From the NCBI GenBank assembly GCA_965242505.1, contig OZ251449.1, positions 1 through 64,000 of the forward strand: a stretch of DNA of 64,000 bases, in the 5' to 3' direction. This document shows, in pieces, positions 16,398-24,887 of the stretch. How positions within the stretch are numbered: the stretch's first letter is position 1; each line of letters starts with the position of its first letter. Under the pieces are notes generated by a model. It had not been told where the DNA came from and did no database searches. It saw only the letters and a list, made by a program, of their open reading frames with translations. Both the position numbers and the translations under genes were made by a program. The stretch is from UBA2966 sp965242505. GTDB taxonomy: Bacteria; Pseudomonadota; Alphaproteobacteria; UBA2966.

Positions 16398-16919
16398 TCA
16401 CTCCTCCATTTGAAGGAGGGCCTCGATTCGAGCCAACTTGGTTTCGATGTCGCCCTCGGCGTCTTCGTGGGGGACCTGGAACACTTGCCTTGCTTTCCCG
16501 AACGTGCCGGATTGCCTGTTGAAGCCGGGGTTGACGATCGCGATTGAGACGGCTTCCAGTTGACGGAGAGCGACGTCAATTCCAGTTTCATCCTTCTTTT
16601 TGTAGCGTTTGCGCCCGAACCACGAAAACTTGTCCCATCGGCCGGATAGTGGGCCTTTCCGGTGCCTCTTGAGACGATCGAACAAAGTCTCCTGGGTTCC
16701 CAGCCCGGCCTCTCCGATATAGAGAAGCTCGCCGTCTCCGTAGAGGCAGTAAATACCGACGTAGTCTCGGAAGTCCCTCGCGTTTTTCCGTTCGGCTCTG
16801 GTGGGCGCTCCTTGCCGGCCGAGCTGTACCCTCACGCGCCCGAGCAATAGGCCCGCATTGTTTTGGCGGCCCCAGAAAACGTCCCGCTCGGACCAGAACA
16901 AACCGTAGTGAGTGATCAT
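16398..16919 (-). CDS. GIY-YIG domain protein (predicted nuclease or DNA-repair-like)
   Basis: 173 residues. The signature is GIY at 55-57 in DYVGIYCLYGDGELLYIGEA, with YIG at 67-69, followed by the helix carrying R82 and H86 (DRLKRHRKG), as in catalytic GIY-YIG domains. N- and C-terminal extensions are not recognisable; the C-terminus ends in a short coiled acidic helix. Isolated GIY-YIG proteins are often mobile-element or defence related. The upstream small gene at 16960 could be co-transcribed. Confidence 0.75.
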   Translation of the reverse strand: MITHYGLFWSERDVFWGRQNNAGLLLGRVRVQLGRQGAPTRAERKNARDFRDYVGIYCLYGDGELLYIGEAGLGTQETLFDRLKRHRKGPLSGRWDKFSWFGRKRYKKKDETGIDVALRQLEAVSIAIVNPGFNRQSGTFGKARQVFQVPHEDAEGDIETKLARIEALLQMEE

Positions 16920-16959
16920 GCCATGTCCTCCCGTTCGTCGGGCGCGGCGCCCGTCCGGG

Positions 16960-17163
16960 TCAGGCGCCGTCGTGGGCAGGCCGCGAGATTATTCGGTCCC
17001 CATCGCTGGTTCGCGCGATGTAGGCGCCGTCCCTCCGATAGCCGTAGAGGGTGCCCCCCGCCTTGACCTGGAGCAGAAGGTCCGCTTCGACCTGTCTGCG
17101 CCAATCCTCCTCCCGGTCGGGTGGATCCGGCGTCGCCACCGTCGTTTCCGCGCGCTTGGACAT
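16960..17163 (-). CDS. Small hypothetical protein
   Basis: A 67-residue frame starting at ATG 17163 on the same strand 40 bp ahead of the GIY-YIG gene. Composition is protein-like: an acidic helix REEDWRRQVEADLLLQVKAG, then strand-rich TLYGYRRDGAYIARTSDGD. No family recognised; Shine-Dalgarno support is weak (GGAGGG about 15 bases upstream). Confidence 0.45.
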   Translation of the reverse strand: MSKRAETTVATPDPPDREEDWRRQVEADLLLQVKAGGTLYGYRRDGAYIARTSDGDRIISRPAHDGA

Positions 17164-17284
17164 GGCCGGGACCCTACACCCTCCGGTCGGTCGCGTTCAA
17201 CGCGCCGTCCTTCGCCTGGGGGCTGGATACCGGAGGACCGTGAATCCCCCGCCGGACATACGCCGGGCTGCACAGCGGCCTCGC

Positions 17285-17426
17285 AGCCTGACTCGGTATC
17301 CGACGACACCATAGAGGGAGGAGACGCCAATGGGCAAGCGGCAATCGTTCGAGGAGTAGGGGGAAGAGTGAAGCGGAGCCCGGGGGGCCGCAAGCTCCCC
17401 GTTGGGCATACGCCAGGCGTTGCAGC
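17285..17426 (+). repeat. Repeat with strong SD and nine-codon frame, copy B
   Basis: Second copy of the 15840-15982 repeat. AGAGGGAGGAG precedes ATG 17330 and the frame M-G-K-R-Q-S-F-E-E ending TAG 17359, then the same GGGGGGCCGCAAGCTCCCC hairpin. Codon positions of the mini-frame are kept while some residues vary (Asp/Gly, Trp/Arg, Gly/Glu). Confidence 0.75.
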
Positions 17427-17454
17427 GACTCGGGAAGAGTCCGACTCGGGCTCC

Positions 17455-17665
17455 ATACCCCCCTCCCGACCTCCCCCCTGTCAGGGGGGAGGAGTGTAAA
17501 TGGCTTCTCCCGCCCACCTGTCCAGGAAGGGAGGAGTATGAACGGACCCCGCGGCGCCCCGGTGCTGGACGAGTCTTGCGGACAAGCGGGAAATGGAATC
17601 CCGCCATCTGCTTGCGCTCCTCCCCCCTGACAGGGGGGAGGTCGGGAGGGGGGTGTATCGGGTTG
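17455..17665. repeat. Palindromic element cores, two in opposite orientation
   Basis: CCTCCCCCCTGTCAGGGGGGAGG near 17469-17493 and CTCCTCCCCCCTGACAGGGGGGAGG near 17618-17643 face each other. CTTGCGGACAAGCGGGAAATGG between them matches the inner arm of the full-length elements. Bases 17164-17284 show nothing else. Confidence 0.7.
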
Positions 17666-17676
17666 TTCGGACCGTG

Positions 17677-18048
17677 CTACTCCGGTTTCCACTCCGGCAG
17701 CGCGGTTCCGCCGGCGAGGTGGTCGCCCGACTCCGTGGTGCGCAGCAGGACGTAGACGTCGCGGGTTCCCATGACCTCCTCGAAAAGGTCGCAGATCAGT
17801 TTGGCGCACAGGTCCTTCTGTTCCCGCCCCCGCCCCGGCCGGGTGTCGATGGTCACCGTCGGCAGGCCCTTGCCCAGTTCGCCGTAGGCCTCCGTGATCG
17901 CCGGATAGATCCACTTGCGCGTCTCGGGGAAGCGGTCGTTCTGGCCGGGGTCGATGGACTCGTTGATGGCGTCGCGAAGCCCGTTCGCGATCCGGTCCTT
18001 GACCTCGTTCGGGTATCCTTCCGGAATCTGCACCCTGACGATCGGCAT
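17677..18048 (-). CDS. Tautomerase superfamily protein (4-oxalocrotonate tautomerase-like)
   Basis: 123 residues starting M-P-I-V-R-V-Q-I, so after Met removal Pro1 is the expected catalytic base of the tautomerase superfamily. The length equals a two-motif tautomerase rather than a 62-residue 4-OT. It begins 28 bp after the GrdB-like gene on the same strand and is probably co-transcribed with it. The substrate is unknown. Confidence 0.75.
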   Translation of the reverse strand: MPIVRVQIPEGYPNEVKDRIANGLRDAINESIDPGQNDRFPETRKWIYPAITEAYGELGKGLPTVTIDTRPGRGREQKDLCAKLICDLFEEVMGTRDVYVLLRTTESGDHLAGGTALPEWKPE

Positions 18049-18076
18049 CCCTTGCGTCTCCCCTGCCGCGTGATCC

Positions 18077-19378
18077 CTATTCCGCCGCCGCGATCGCCGG
18101 GTTGTCCCCGTACTCGGCGTTCCTGCGCCCGTCCGACCCGTCGCCGACGGAACCCGTCACGCGGCGGGGGAGGAGCAGGAACCCGCCGAGGGCCTGCATC
18201 ACCTCGTCGTCGCTCTCGCGGCAGATCTCGTCGAGCTTCTTGAGCACGGCGCCGGCGGTCGTCTCGTTCCAGAACCAGTCGGCGATCTGGGTCGAGGTCC
18301 CCGCGGCCCGTCCCGGTTGCGCGGCGACGGCCTCGGAGTACCAGGCGCGCACATCCTCGAAGGCGTGCTTGAGGGCCAGGGGGGCGCTCATGTCTTCCGA
18401 CGGGGACTCGGGCCACGCGTCGCCGAGGAACGCCGTGACGTAGCGGGCGTTGCCCTCGATGTCGAGGGGGCTGACGCCGACGGTCGTGCGTCCGCGCCGT
18501 TCGACCGACAGTTCGTACCAAGGACGAAGCTGGCCGATCTCGCGCAACAGCGCCTGCTCCAGGGCGGCGGCGTCGCCCTCCGTCCACGGCGGCGGGGCCT
18601 TGAGCTCGATCGGGCAGGCCCAGCCCTCCCGTTCCTCGCCGGCCTCGACCGACGGCTGCGGCGCGTCCTCGTCGAAGTCCGCCAGGACCGGGCCGCTCTC
18701 CGCCTCCAGCGTCCCGAGCAGCGCCTTCAGCACCCGGGTCTGGAATGCCGGATCGTTCGGCGCGCCGAAGGGGCGCCCCAGCTCGAACGGCACCCACAGC
18801 GCCCGCGGCGGCCTCATCTTCTCCGTCTGGAAACGGATCAGGCTGATGCCCGCCGTGGCGATCCCCTCACGCTCCAGATAGTGGCCGAGCGCGCCGACGG
18901 CGCGCGTGCAGCGGGGTCACACGGGACACATCAGCACCGTGTCGACCTCGTCGCCGCGCAGCAGCCGGGCCAGTTCCGGCACGTGGGGCTCCATGTCCTG
19001 GGGCCGGCTCCCGCCCATGAAGGCGTAGTGGAACTTCGCCACCGACCCGACGGCGCCCTCGGCCTCGAGCTCGCGCATGCGCTCGAGGGGAATGACGACG
19101 TTGATGTCCTGCTGGAACCCCGTGCGGTCGAAGTTCGGCGACATGTGGCTCATCACCAGTTCGCCCGGGTCTACGTCGGTCGGAATCAGGCGGAACTCGC
19201 CGGAAAAGAACGGGTAGGGCTTGTCGCCCCGGCGCTCGATGCCGGCCGTCGAGATCAGCGCGATCCGGCTCTCCGACACCGGCCTGGCCGGGGTCCACGG
19301 CGCGTCGTCGAACTCGGGCAGCCGCAGGCCCGCAAGATATTCCCGCTCGTACTCCGGAAGGTCTTCCCAGCGCGCCAT
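18077..19378 (-). CDS. GrdB/PrdB-like selenoprotein B family protein with in-frame UGA (predicted Sec154)
   Basis: Read as one 433-residue protein with TGA at 18919-18917 as selenocysteine. The frame before the TGA ends DTVLMCPV. After it the same frame continues P-R-C-T-R-A-V-G, then ISLIRFQTEKMRPPRALWVP with no other stop to 18077. U154-x2-C157 is the redox motif expected of the glycine/sarcosine/betaine/D-proline reductase selenoprotein B family. A perfect 7-bp hairpin starts 11 nt after the UGA, where bacterial SECIS elements sit. ATG 19378 has GGAGG 6 bases upstream. Read conventionally it would be a 153-residue protein plus an orphan 246-residue frame without a ribosome site. Biochemical role in this bacterium is unknown. 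Confidence 0.8.
18889..18919 (-). promoter_or_regulatory. Putative bacterial SECIS hairpin with its UGA
   Basis: On the minus strand: TGA, 11 nt, then GCGCGCC-GTC-GGCGCGC, a perfect 7-bp G/C stem with a three-base loop containing G and U. Distance and loop content fit SelB-binding stem-loops. The hairpin is inside the coding sequence, as in known bacterial selenoprotein mRNAs. Such stems can also occur by chance in GC-rich DNA. Confidence 0.55.
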
Positions 19379-19489
19379 CGCCGCCTCCGCTCGTCGCCGT
19401 CCCCATCGGACGGTCTGGAATATACCGATCCCCGCCGTTCGGTAAAGCCCCGGCGGCGTCGCGGTTCGGAATACGGCGCGCCGGGCCGT

Positions 19490-19565
19490 TCGCGTTCCCC
19501 CTGGGGCGACCCCCACCCCGACCCTCCCCCTGTCAGGGGGAGGGAGAAGAGGGGGGCGGAGGGGG
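19490..19565. repeat. Palindromic element core, copy 5
   Basis: CCCCTGGGGCGACCCCCACC followed by CCTCCCCCTGTCAGGGGGAGGG, between the GrdB-like gene's promoter region and the GMC gene end. It could act as a terminator for the GMC operon. Confidence 0.75.
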
Positions 19566-19585
19566 CGTTTCCTCGATGGCCCGGT

Positions 19586-21187
19586 TCACGGAGACCGCCG
19601 GATCAGGTCCGCCGCCTTCTCGCCGATCATGATGGCCGGGACGTTGGTGTTGCTCGATACCTGATGCGGCATGACCGAGGCGTCGGCGACGCGGAGCCCG
19701 CCCACGCCGCGGACGCGGAGCTCCTCGTCGACGACCGACTCCGGGTCCGCACCCATGCGGCAGGCGCCGACGGGATGCCAGGAGGTGTCGCCCGTCCGCG
19801 TGATGTAGTCGAGTATCTCGTCGTCGGTCACGGCGTCCGGTCCCGGGCGGGTCTCCCGCACGATGGCGTTCCGCAGGGCGGGCTGCGCGGCGATCTCCCG
19901 CGCCTTCCTGAAGGCGAGCAGGGTGACTTCCCGGTCGCGGGGATGCGCCAGATAGTTGGCCCGGATCTCCGGCCGTTCCGCCGGGTCGGCGGACCGCAGA
20001 TGGACGGAGCCCCGGGACTCCGGCCACAGGTAGTAGGACCCGATGTGGAAGCCGGAGAAGCGGTCGATGTCGCGCGCGTAACGGCTCGCGCCGCTCGACA
20101 GGGCGCACTGGATGCGCGCGTCGGGATACTCCGCCTCCGGGTGGCAGCGCGCGAAGGCGTGCACCTTGAAGGTCGGCGTCGAGAAGATGCCGTCCCGATG
20201 CAGGGCGTAGCGGAGCAGGTTCCGCGCCGCATGCCAGGGGCTGCGGACGATGTCGTTGGCCGTGACGGGATGCGTGGTCTCGAAGTTGAGCCGGTTGTGC
20301 AGGTGGTCGGACAGGTTCTCCCCGACCGCGGGCAGGTCGTGGACCACGGGAACGCCGTGCGAGCGCAGGAGCCCGGCGCCGCCGACGCCCGACAGCTCGA
20401 GCAGGTGCGGCGAGGCGACCGCGCCCGCCGACAGCACGACCTCCCTTCCGGCCCTGGCCTCGCGTTCCTCGCCGTTCGCCCGGTAGGCGACGCCCACCGC
20501 CTTCCGGCCCTCGAACAGGACCCGGCCGGCCATGGCGTGGGTGACGACGTTCAGGTTCGGCCGGCGCCGGGCGCCGTCGAGGTAACCCGCCGCCGTCCCG
20601 CACCGGAACCCCTTGCGGGTGCTCAGCTGATGGCGGGTGACGCCTTCGGTCGAACCGGCGTTGTAGTCCTCGTTCTCCGGCAGGCCGATCTCCTTGCAGG
20701 CGTCGAAGAAGGCTCGCGAGACCGGATCGTCCGTCTTCACCCGGGTCGCGTGGATGGGGCCCTCCCGGCCCCGCCACTGCGGGTTGCCGAAGGCGGCGGT
20801 CTCGAGCCGCTTGAAGTAGGGGAGCACCTCGGGATAGCCCCATCCCGCGCAGCCGACGTCGCGCCATTCGTCGTAGCGCGCCGGCTCCCCGCGCACGTGG
20901 ACCATGCCGTTGACCGAGCTCGATCCGCCGAGCAGGCGCCCGTGGGGCCAGTGGATGGCGCGGCCCCCCATCCCGGGTTCGGGTTCGGTCAGGTCCCGCC
21001 AGACGTAGCGTTCGCTGTCGATGATCCTGCCGACCCCGAGGGGGATCCTCACCCAGAGGTCCTTGTGGTTCCGGCCGCCGGCCTCGAGCAGCAGAACCCG
21101 CGCGCGGCCGTCCTCGGTCAGGCGGGCGGCCAGCGCGCCGCCGGCCGAGCCGGCGCCGACGATGACGTAGTCGTATTCGGCGGACAC
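19586..21187 (-). CDS. GMC-family FAD-dependent alcohol dehydrogenase (choline dehydrogenase-like)
   Basis: 533 residues with the N-terminal FAD motif VIVGAGSAGGALAARL, the GMC signature GGSSSVNGMVHVRG and the C-terminal catalytic-His region WHPVGACRMG followed by SSNTNVPAIMIGEKAADLI. Such enzymes oxidise primary alcohols to aldehydes and pass electrons to the respiratory chain. The start is GTG 21187, 11 bp after the aldehyde dehydrogenase stop, so the pair forms an alcohol-to-acid unit. Choline is one possible substrate; isethionate or another alcohol fits the sulfonate context equally (inference). Confidence 0.85.
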   Translation of the reverse strand: MSAEYDYVIVGAGSAGGALAARLTEDGRARVLLLEAGGRNHKDLWVRIPLGVGRIIDSERYVWRDLTEPEPGMGGRAIHWPHGRLLGGSSSVNGMVHVRGEPARYDEWRDVGCAGWGYPEVLPYFKRLETAAFGNPQWRGREGPIHATRVKTDDPVSRAFFDACKEIGLPENEDYNAGSTEGVTRHQLSTRKGFRCGTAAGYLDGARRRPNLNVVTHAMAGRVLFEGRKAVGVAYRANGEEREARAGREVVLSAGAVASPHLLELSGVGGAGLLRSHGVPVVHDLPAVGENLSDHLHNRLNFETTHPVTANDIVRSPWHAARNLLRYALHRDGIFSTPTFKVHAFARCHPEAEYPDARIQCALSSGASRYARDIDRFSGFHIGSYYLWPESRGSVHLRSADPAERPEIRANYLAHPRDREVTLLAFRKAREIAAQPALRNAIVRETRPGPDAVTDDEILDYITRTGDTSWHPVGACRMGADPESVVDEELRVRGVGGLRVADASVMPHQVSSNTNVPAIMIGEKAADLIRRSP

Positions 21188-21198
21188 GGAGCGCGGGC

Positions 21199-22746
21199 TC
21201 AGACGCCGATGGCCGGGTCCGGCGTGCCTTGGTTGATGATCACCGTGCGGCTGCGCGTGAAGTGCTCCAGCATGCTCTCGAGCGACAGCTCCTTGCCGAG
21301 GCCGCTCTGGTTGAGCCCGCCGTAGGCGACGTTGGCGATCGGCGTCCCGTACTGGTTGACCTGAACCAGGCCGGCCTCGATCTCGTCGACGAAGCGCATC
21401 GCGTGGTTGAGGTCCCGCGTCCACAGCGTCGCGGCGAGGCCGTATTCGGTGTCGTTCGCCGTTTCGAGCACGGAGGCGAAGTCCTCCCATTCGAAGACGA
21501 CCGCGACCGGCCCGAATATCTCCTCCTGGGCGCACGGCGAATCGTGCGGCACGTCCCTGATCAGCGTCGGCGCGAAGAACAGGCCCTTTTGCAGCGCCGG
21601 GTCGTCCGGCTGCCCGCCGCCGCAGAGGATCTCCGCGCCGGGCGCGCCGCGCGCCATCTCGACGTACCGGGCGACGCGGTCGAACTGCTCCTGCGAGATG
21701 ATCGTACCGACCTCGCTCTCGGGGTCCAGCGGATCGCCGATCTTCAGGTTCTTCATGGCGGCCATGGCGCGCTCGATCACCGTACCGGCGATCTCCTTGT
21801 GCAGGAACAGGCGCGAGCCGGCCGTGCACGACTGCCCCTGGCGCGAGAACCTCATGCCCTGGATGACGCCGGGGATGGCCAGATCGAGATCGGCGTCCGG
21901 CATGACGATGTTGGGGCTCTTGCCGCCGAGCTCCAGCGTCACCGGACAGATCTTGTCCGCCGCGTAATGCATGATCCGGCGCCCCACCGGGCATGACCCG
22001 GTGAAGGTGATCTTGCGCACGTCCCCGTGCTCGGCGAGCGGCCGGCCGCATTCCTCGCCCATGCCCGAGATCGTGTTGACCACCCCGGGCGGGAGCGCCC
22101 GCTGGGCGATCTCGGCGCACTTCAGCACGGCGAGAGGCGCCTGCTCGGCGGTCTTCAGGACGACCGTGTTGCCGGCCACGACGGCGGGCGCGATCTTGCA
22201 GGCCCACAGCAGGATGGGCGCGTTCCACGGGATGATCGCGCCCACCACCCCGATCGGGTCGCGGGTGGTGTAGTGCAGCGTGCCGCCGAGCCAGGGCACG
22301 GTGTTGCCCTTCAGCTCCGTCGCCAGCCCCGCGAACATGCGCAGGACCTCGATGGCCATGTCCAGCTCGGGCCGCGCCTGCGTCGCGTAGGCGTTGCCGG
22401 TCTCCAGGGCCTCGAGGCGGGCGATGTCGTCGGCGTGCGCCTCGATCAGGTCGGCGAGCGCGCGCGTGAGCGCGCCGCGTTCCCTGGCGCTCCTTCGCGA
22501 CCACGACCTGAAGGCCCTCTTCGCCGCGCCGACGGCGCGGTCGACGTCGGCCTCGCGGCAGCGCGGCGCCGACCCGACGACGTTCAGCCACGCCGGATTG
22601 ACGACCTCGAAGGTCTCGCCGGCGACGGCGGAGTCGAGCCTGCCGTCGACGACGACCTTGTCGGACAGGCGCGCCGCCTCGTCGTAGGTCGCCTGGACCT
22701 CCGGCGCGAGATCGCCGATTTCCTCGGGAATTTCCTGGACCGACAT
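21199..22746 (-). CDS. NAD(P)-dependent aldehyde dehydrogenase (betaine-aldehyde dehydrogenase-like)
   Basis: 515 residues of the class I/II aldehyde dehydrogenase superfamily. Landmarks: GVVGAIIPWNAPILL, ITFTGSCPVGR, the general base Glu in LELGGKSPNIV and the nucleophilic Cys in RQGQSCTAGSR. It oxidises an aldehyde to the free acid, probably the product of the adjacent GMC enzyme. GGAGG lies upstream of ATG 22746. It follows the CoA-ligase genes after a 109-bp gap, likely in the same transcription unit. Confidence 0.87.
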   Translation of the reverse strand: MSVQEIPEEIGDLAPEVQATYDEAARLSDKVVVDGRLDSAVAGETFEVVNPAWLNVVGSAPRCREADVDRAVGAAKRAFRSWSRRSARERGALTRALADLIEAHADDIARLEALETGNAYATQARPELDMAIEVLRMFAGLATELKGNTVPWLGGTLHYTTRDPIGVVGAIIPWNAPILLWACKIAPAVVAGNTVVLKTAEQAPLAVLKCAEIAQRALPPGVVNTISGMGEECGRPLAEHGDVRKITFTGSCPVGRRIMHYAADKICPVTLELGGKSPNIVMPDADLDLAIPGVIQGMRFSRQGQSCTAGSRLFLHKEIAGTVIERAMAAMKNLKIGDPLDPESEVGTIISQEQFDRVARYVEMARGAPGAEILCGGGQPDDPALQKGLFFAPTLIRDVPHDSPCAQEEIFGPVAVVFEWEDFASVLETANDTEYGLAATLWTRDLNHAMRFVDEIEAGLVQVNQYGTPIANVAYGGLNQSGLGKELSLESMLEHFTRSRTVIINQGTPDPAIGV

Positions 22747-22855
22747 GGCGTGGCCTCCGTTCTTCCGCGTCTCGGGTCCGCCCGGAGGAGCGGGCGGTCT
22801 CGCCCCGATGGCCGGTGGGGCGCTCGATGGCGCCGGATTGTGGCACGGCGACGGC

Positions 22856-23746
22856 CTACGTGGCCATAACCTCGCGCATCGTTTCGCCGAGCTCCGACGG
22901 CATGTCGAGCACCGCCGCGCCGGCCTTCTCCAGCGCGTCCCGTTTCGACCGGTAGGCGCCCTTGCCGCCCATCACGATGGCGCCGGCGTGGCCCATCTTG
23001 CGGCCGGGCGGCGACGCGCCGCCGGCGATGAAGGCGACCACCGGCTTCGACATGGCGGAGATGAACGCCGCGGCGTCCTCCTCGGCCGCGCCGCCGATCT
23101 CGCCCACCAGCGCGACGGCGTCCGTTCCCGGGTCCTCCTCGAGGGCCTGGAGCGCCTCGACCGTCGTGGTGCCGAGGATCGGGTCGCCGCCGAGCCCGAG
23201 CACGGCGGACTGTCCGAACCCCGCCTGCGCGAGATGGAGGCACGCCAGCGTCCCGAGGCTTCCGCTGCGGCTGACGACGCCCACCCGCCCGGGGCGGCAG
23301 ATGTCTTCCTCCCAGGCCGGCATGATGCCGACGAAGGTCTCGCCCGGCGTCACCAGACCCGCCGTGTTCGGCCCCATGATCCGCGTGCCGGAGTCCTTCG
23401 CCGCCGCCATGAAGTACATCACGTCCTGGGCCGGGATGTGCTCCGTCAGGACCACCAGCAGGCGCGCGCCGGCCTCGATGGCGTCGAGCGCCGCCGCCTT
23501 GGCGGCCATCGGCGGGATGAACATGACCGCGACGTCGATCCCGGTCTCCTTCGCCGCCGCGACGGCGCTCTCGTGCACGGGAACCCCCAGGAACTCCTCG
23601 CCGGCGCGCTTCGGGTTGACGCCCCCGACGACCCTGGCGCCGTACTCCTGCATCCGTTGCGTCCAGAAGCCGCCCTGGCGTCCGGTGACGCCCTGCACCA
23701 GGATGCGGTCGGGCGCGCGGACGATCATGCCGGAGAGGTCGCTCAT
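22856..23746 (-). CDS. NDP-forming acyl-CoA ligase alpha subunit (succinyl-CoA synthetase/SauD-like)
   Basis: 296 residues. CoA-binding Rossmann part LVQGVTGRQGGFWT, then GVVSRSGSLGT and the phosphohistidine loop KMGHAGAIVMGGKG. This is the alpha chain of the SucCD family, which joins an acid to CoA using ATP or GTP. Its ATG overlaps the beta-subunit stop (ATGA). As the SauS-like acylating dehydrogenase heads the same operon, a sulfoacetate-CoA ligase role (SauCD type) is plausible; succinate or malate are alternatives. Confidence 0.8.
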   Translation of the reverse strand: MSDLSGMIVRAPDRILVQGVTGRQGGFWTQRMQEYGARVVGGVNPKRAGEEFLGVPVHESAVAAAKETGIDVAVMFIPPMAAKAAALDAIEAGARLLVVLTEHIPAQDVMYFMAAAKDSGTRIMGPNTAGLVTPGETFVGIMPAWEEDICRPGRVGVVSRSGSLGTLACLHLAQAGFGQSAVLGLGGDPILGTTTVEALQALEEDPGTDAVALVGEIGGAAEEDAAAFISAMSKPVVAFIAGGASPPGRKMGHAGAIVMGGKGAYRSKRDALEKAGAAVLDMPSELGETMREVMAT

Positions 23747-24867
23747 TTCGCCGCCGCGATGGCCGCTCGCACGGCCTCGTCCATGGTCGGGAACGGCTCC
23801 ATCCCGAGACGCTCGCGGACGATCGGAACCGCTTCCTTCGAGCCCGTGCCGTGGATGCAGAAGAACACCGGGACGTCGGGTTCGAGCGCCTCCCAGGCGC
23901 CGACGACGCCCTCGGTCATCACGTCGGTGCGGGCGAAGGCGCCGCAGAAGTTGACCACCAGGCTCCGGACCCCGGGATTGGAGAGAACGAGGTCGAGCGC
24001 CGGCGTGGCCCTGGTGTAGGACTGCCCGCCGATCTCCAGGAAGTTGGCCGGCGCGCCGCCGTAGTGGCGCACGGCGTCCATGGTCGCCATCGTGAGGCCC
24101 GCCCCGTTGGCGAGGATGCCGACCTCCCCGTCGAGCTCTATGTAGGTGAGGCCCAGGTCCCGGCCGCGCGCCTCCAGGTCCGTCAGCTGGTCGGGGACGC
24201 CGGCACCGACGATGTCCTCCTGCCGGGCCCTGGCGAGATCGTCCAGGGTGAACTTGCAGTCGAGCGCGACGGCCCGCCCGTCGCCGGTGACGGCGAGGGG
24301 GTTGATCTCCACCAGCTCCGCGTCCCGCGACCGCCACACGCCGTAGAGCCGGACGAGGATGTCGGCCACGGCTTCCGCGGCCGCGCCGAGGCCGAGGCCG
24401 TCGAGGATGCCTTTCGCCGCGCCGTGGTCGAGGCCGCGCCGGATGTCGACGGGATGGCGCCGGACGACGCTCGCGTCCCGCGCCGCGGCTTCCTCGACGT
24501 CCATGCCGCCCAGGGTCGAGAACAGCACCAGGGGCCCCTTGCTCTCGGCGTCGTTGAGAACGGCGGCGTAGAGCTCGCGGGCGACGTCGGCGCGCTCTTC
24601 CACCAGGACCCGCTCGACCGCGCGCCCGCCGAGCGTCATACCGAGGATCTCGCGCGCCGCGGACCTGGCGCCCGCCGCGTCGTCCGCCGGCCTGACGCCG
24701 CCCGCCTTGCCGCGCTTGCCCGCGGGCGCCTGCGCCTTCACGACCACGAGTCCCAGGGACTCCGCCGCCGCCGCCGCTTCGTCGGGCGTCGTGGCGACCT
24801 CGCCGCGCGGGACGGCGATGCCGGCGGCCGCGAGCAGCGGCTTCGCCGCGTGTTCCTCGAAGTCCAT
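23743..24867 (-). CDS. NDP-forming acyl-CoA ligase beta subunit (succinyl-CoA synthetase/SauC-like)
   Basis: 374 residues with an N-terminal ATP-grasp domain (LVVVKAQAPAGKRGKAGGV) and C-terminal CoA-ligase domain (EINPLAV, GGAPANFLEIGGQSY, VVNFCGAF). It pairs with the alpha chain encoded by the overlapping next gene. It starts 20 bp after the SauS-like gene. The number and order of genes (dehydrogenase, beta, alpha) resemble known sulfoacetate catabolism clusters; substrate assignment is inference. Confidence 0.8.
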   Translation of the reverse strand: MDFEEHAAKPLLAAAGIAVPRGEVATTPDEAAAAAESLGLVVVKAQAPAGKRGKAGGVRPADDAAGARSAAREILGMTLGGRAVERVLVEERADVARELYAAVLNDAESKGPLVLFSTLGGMDVEEAAARDASVVRRHPVDIRRGLDHGAAKGILDGLGLGAAAEAVADILVRLYGVWRSRDAELVEINPLAVTGDGRAVALDCKFTLDDLARARQEDIVGAGVPDQLTDLEARGRDLGLTYIELDGEVGILANGAGLTMATMDAVRHYGGAPANFLEIGGQSYTRATPALDLVLSNPGVRSLVVNFCGAFARTDVMTEGVVGAWEALEPDVPVFFCIHGTGSKEAVPIVRERLGMEPFPTMDEAVRAAIAAAK

Positions 24868-24887
24868 GGCCGTTCAGCGGCGCGCCG

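Noticed and set aside
18917..18919. Nonsense mutation making the GrdB-like gene a pseudogene
   Set aside because: The UGA falls exactly at the redox position before x2-Cys, flanking sequence is undegraded, and a hairpin sits at SECIS distance; selenocysteine is the better reading until selB/selC are checked.
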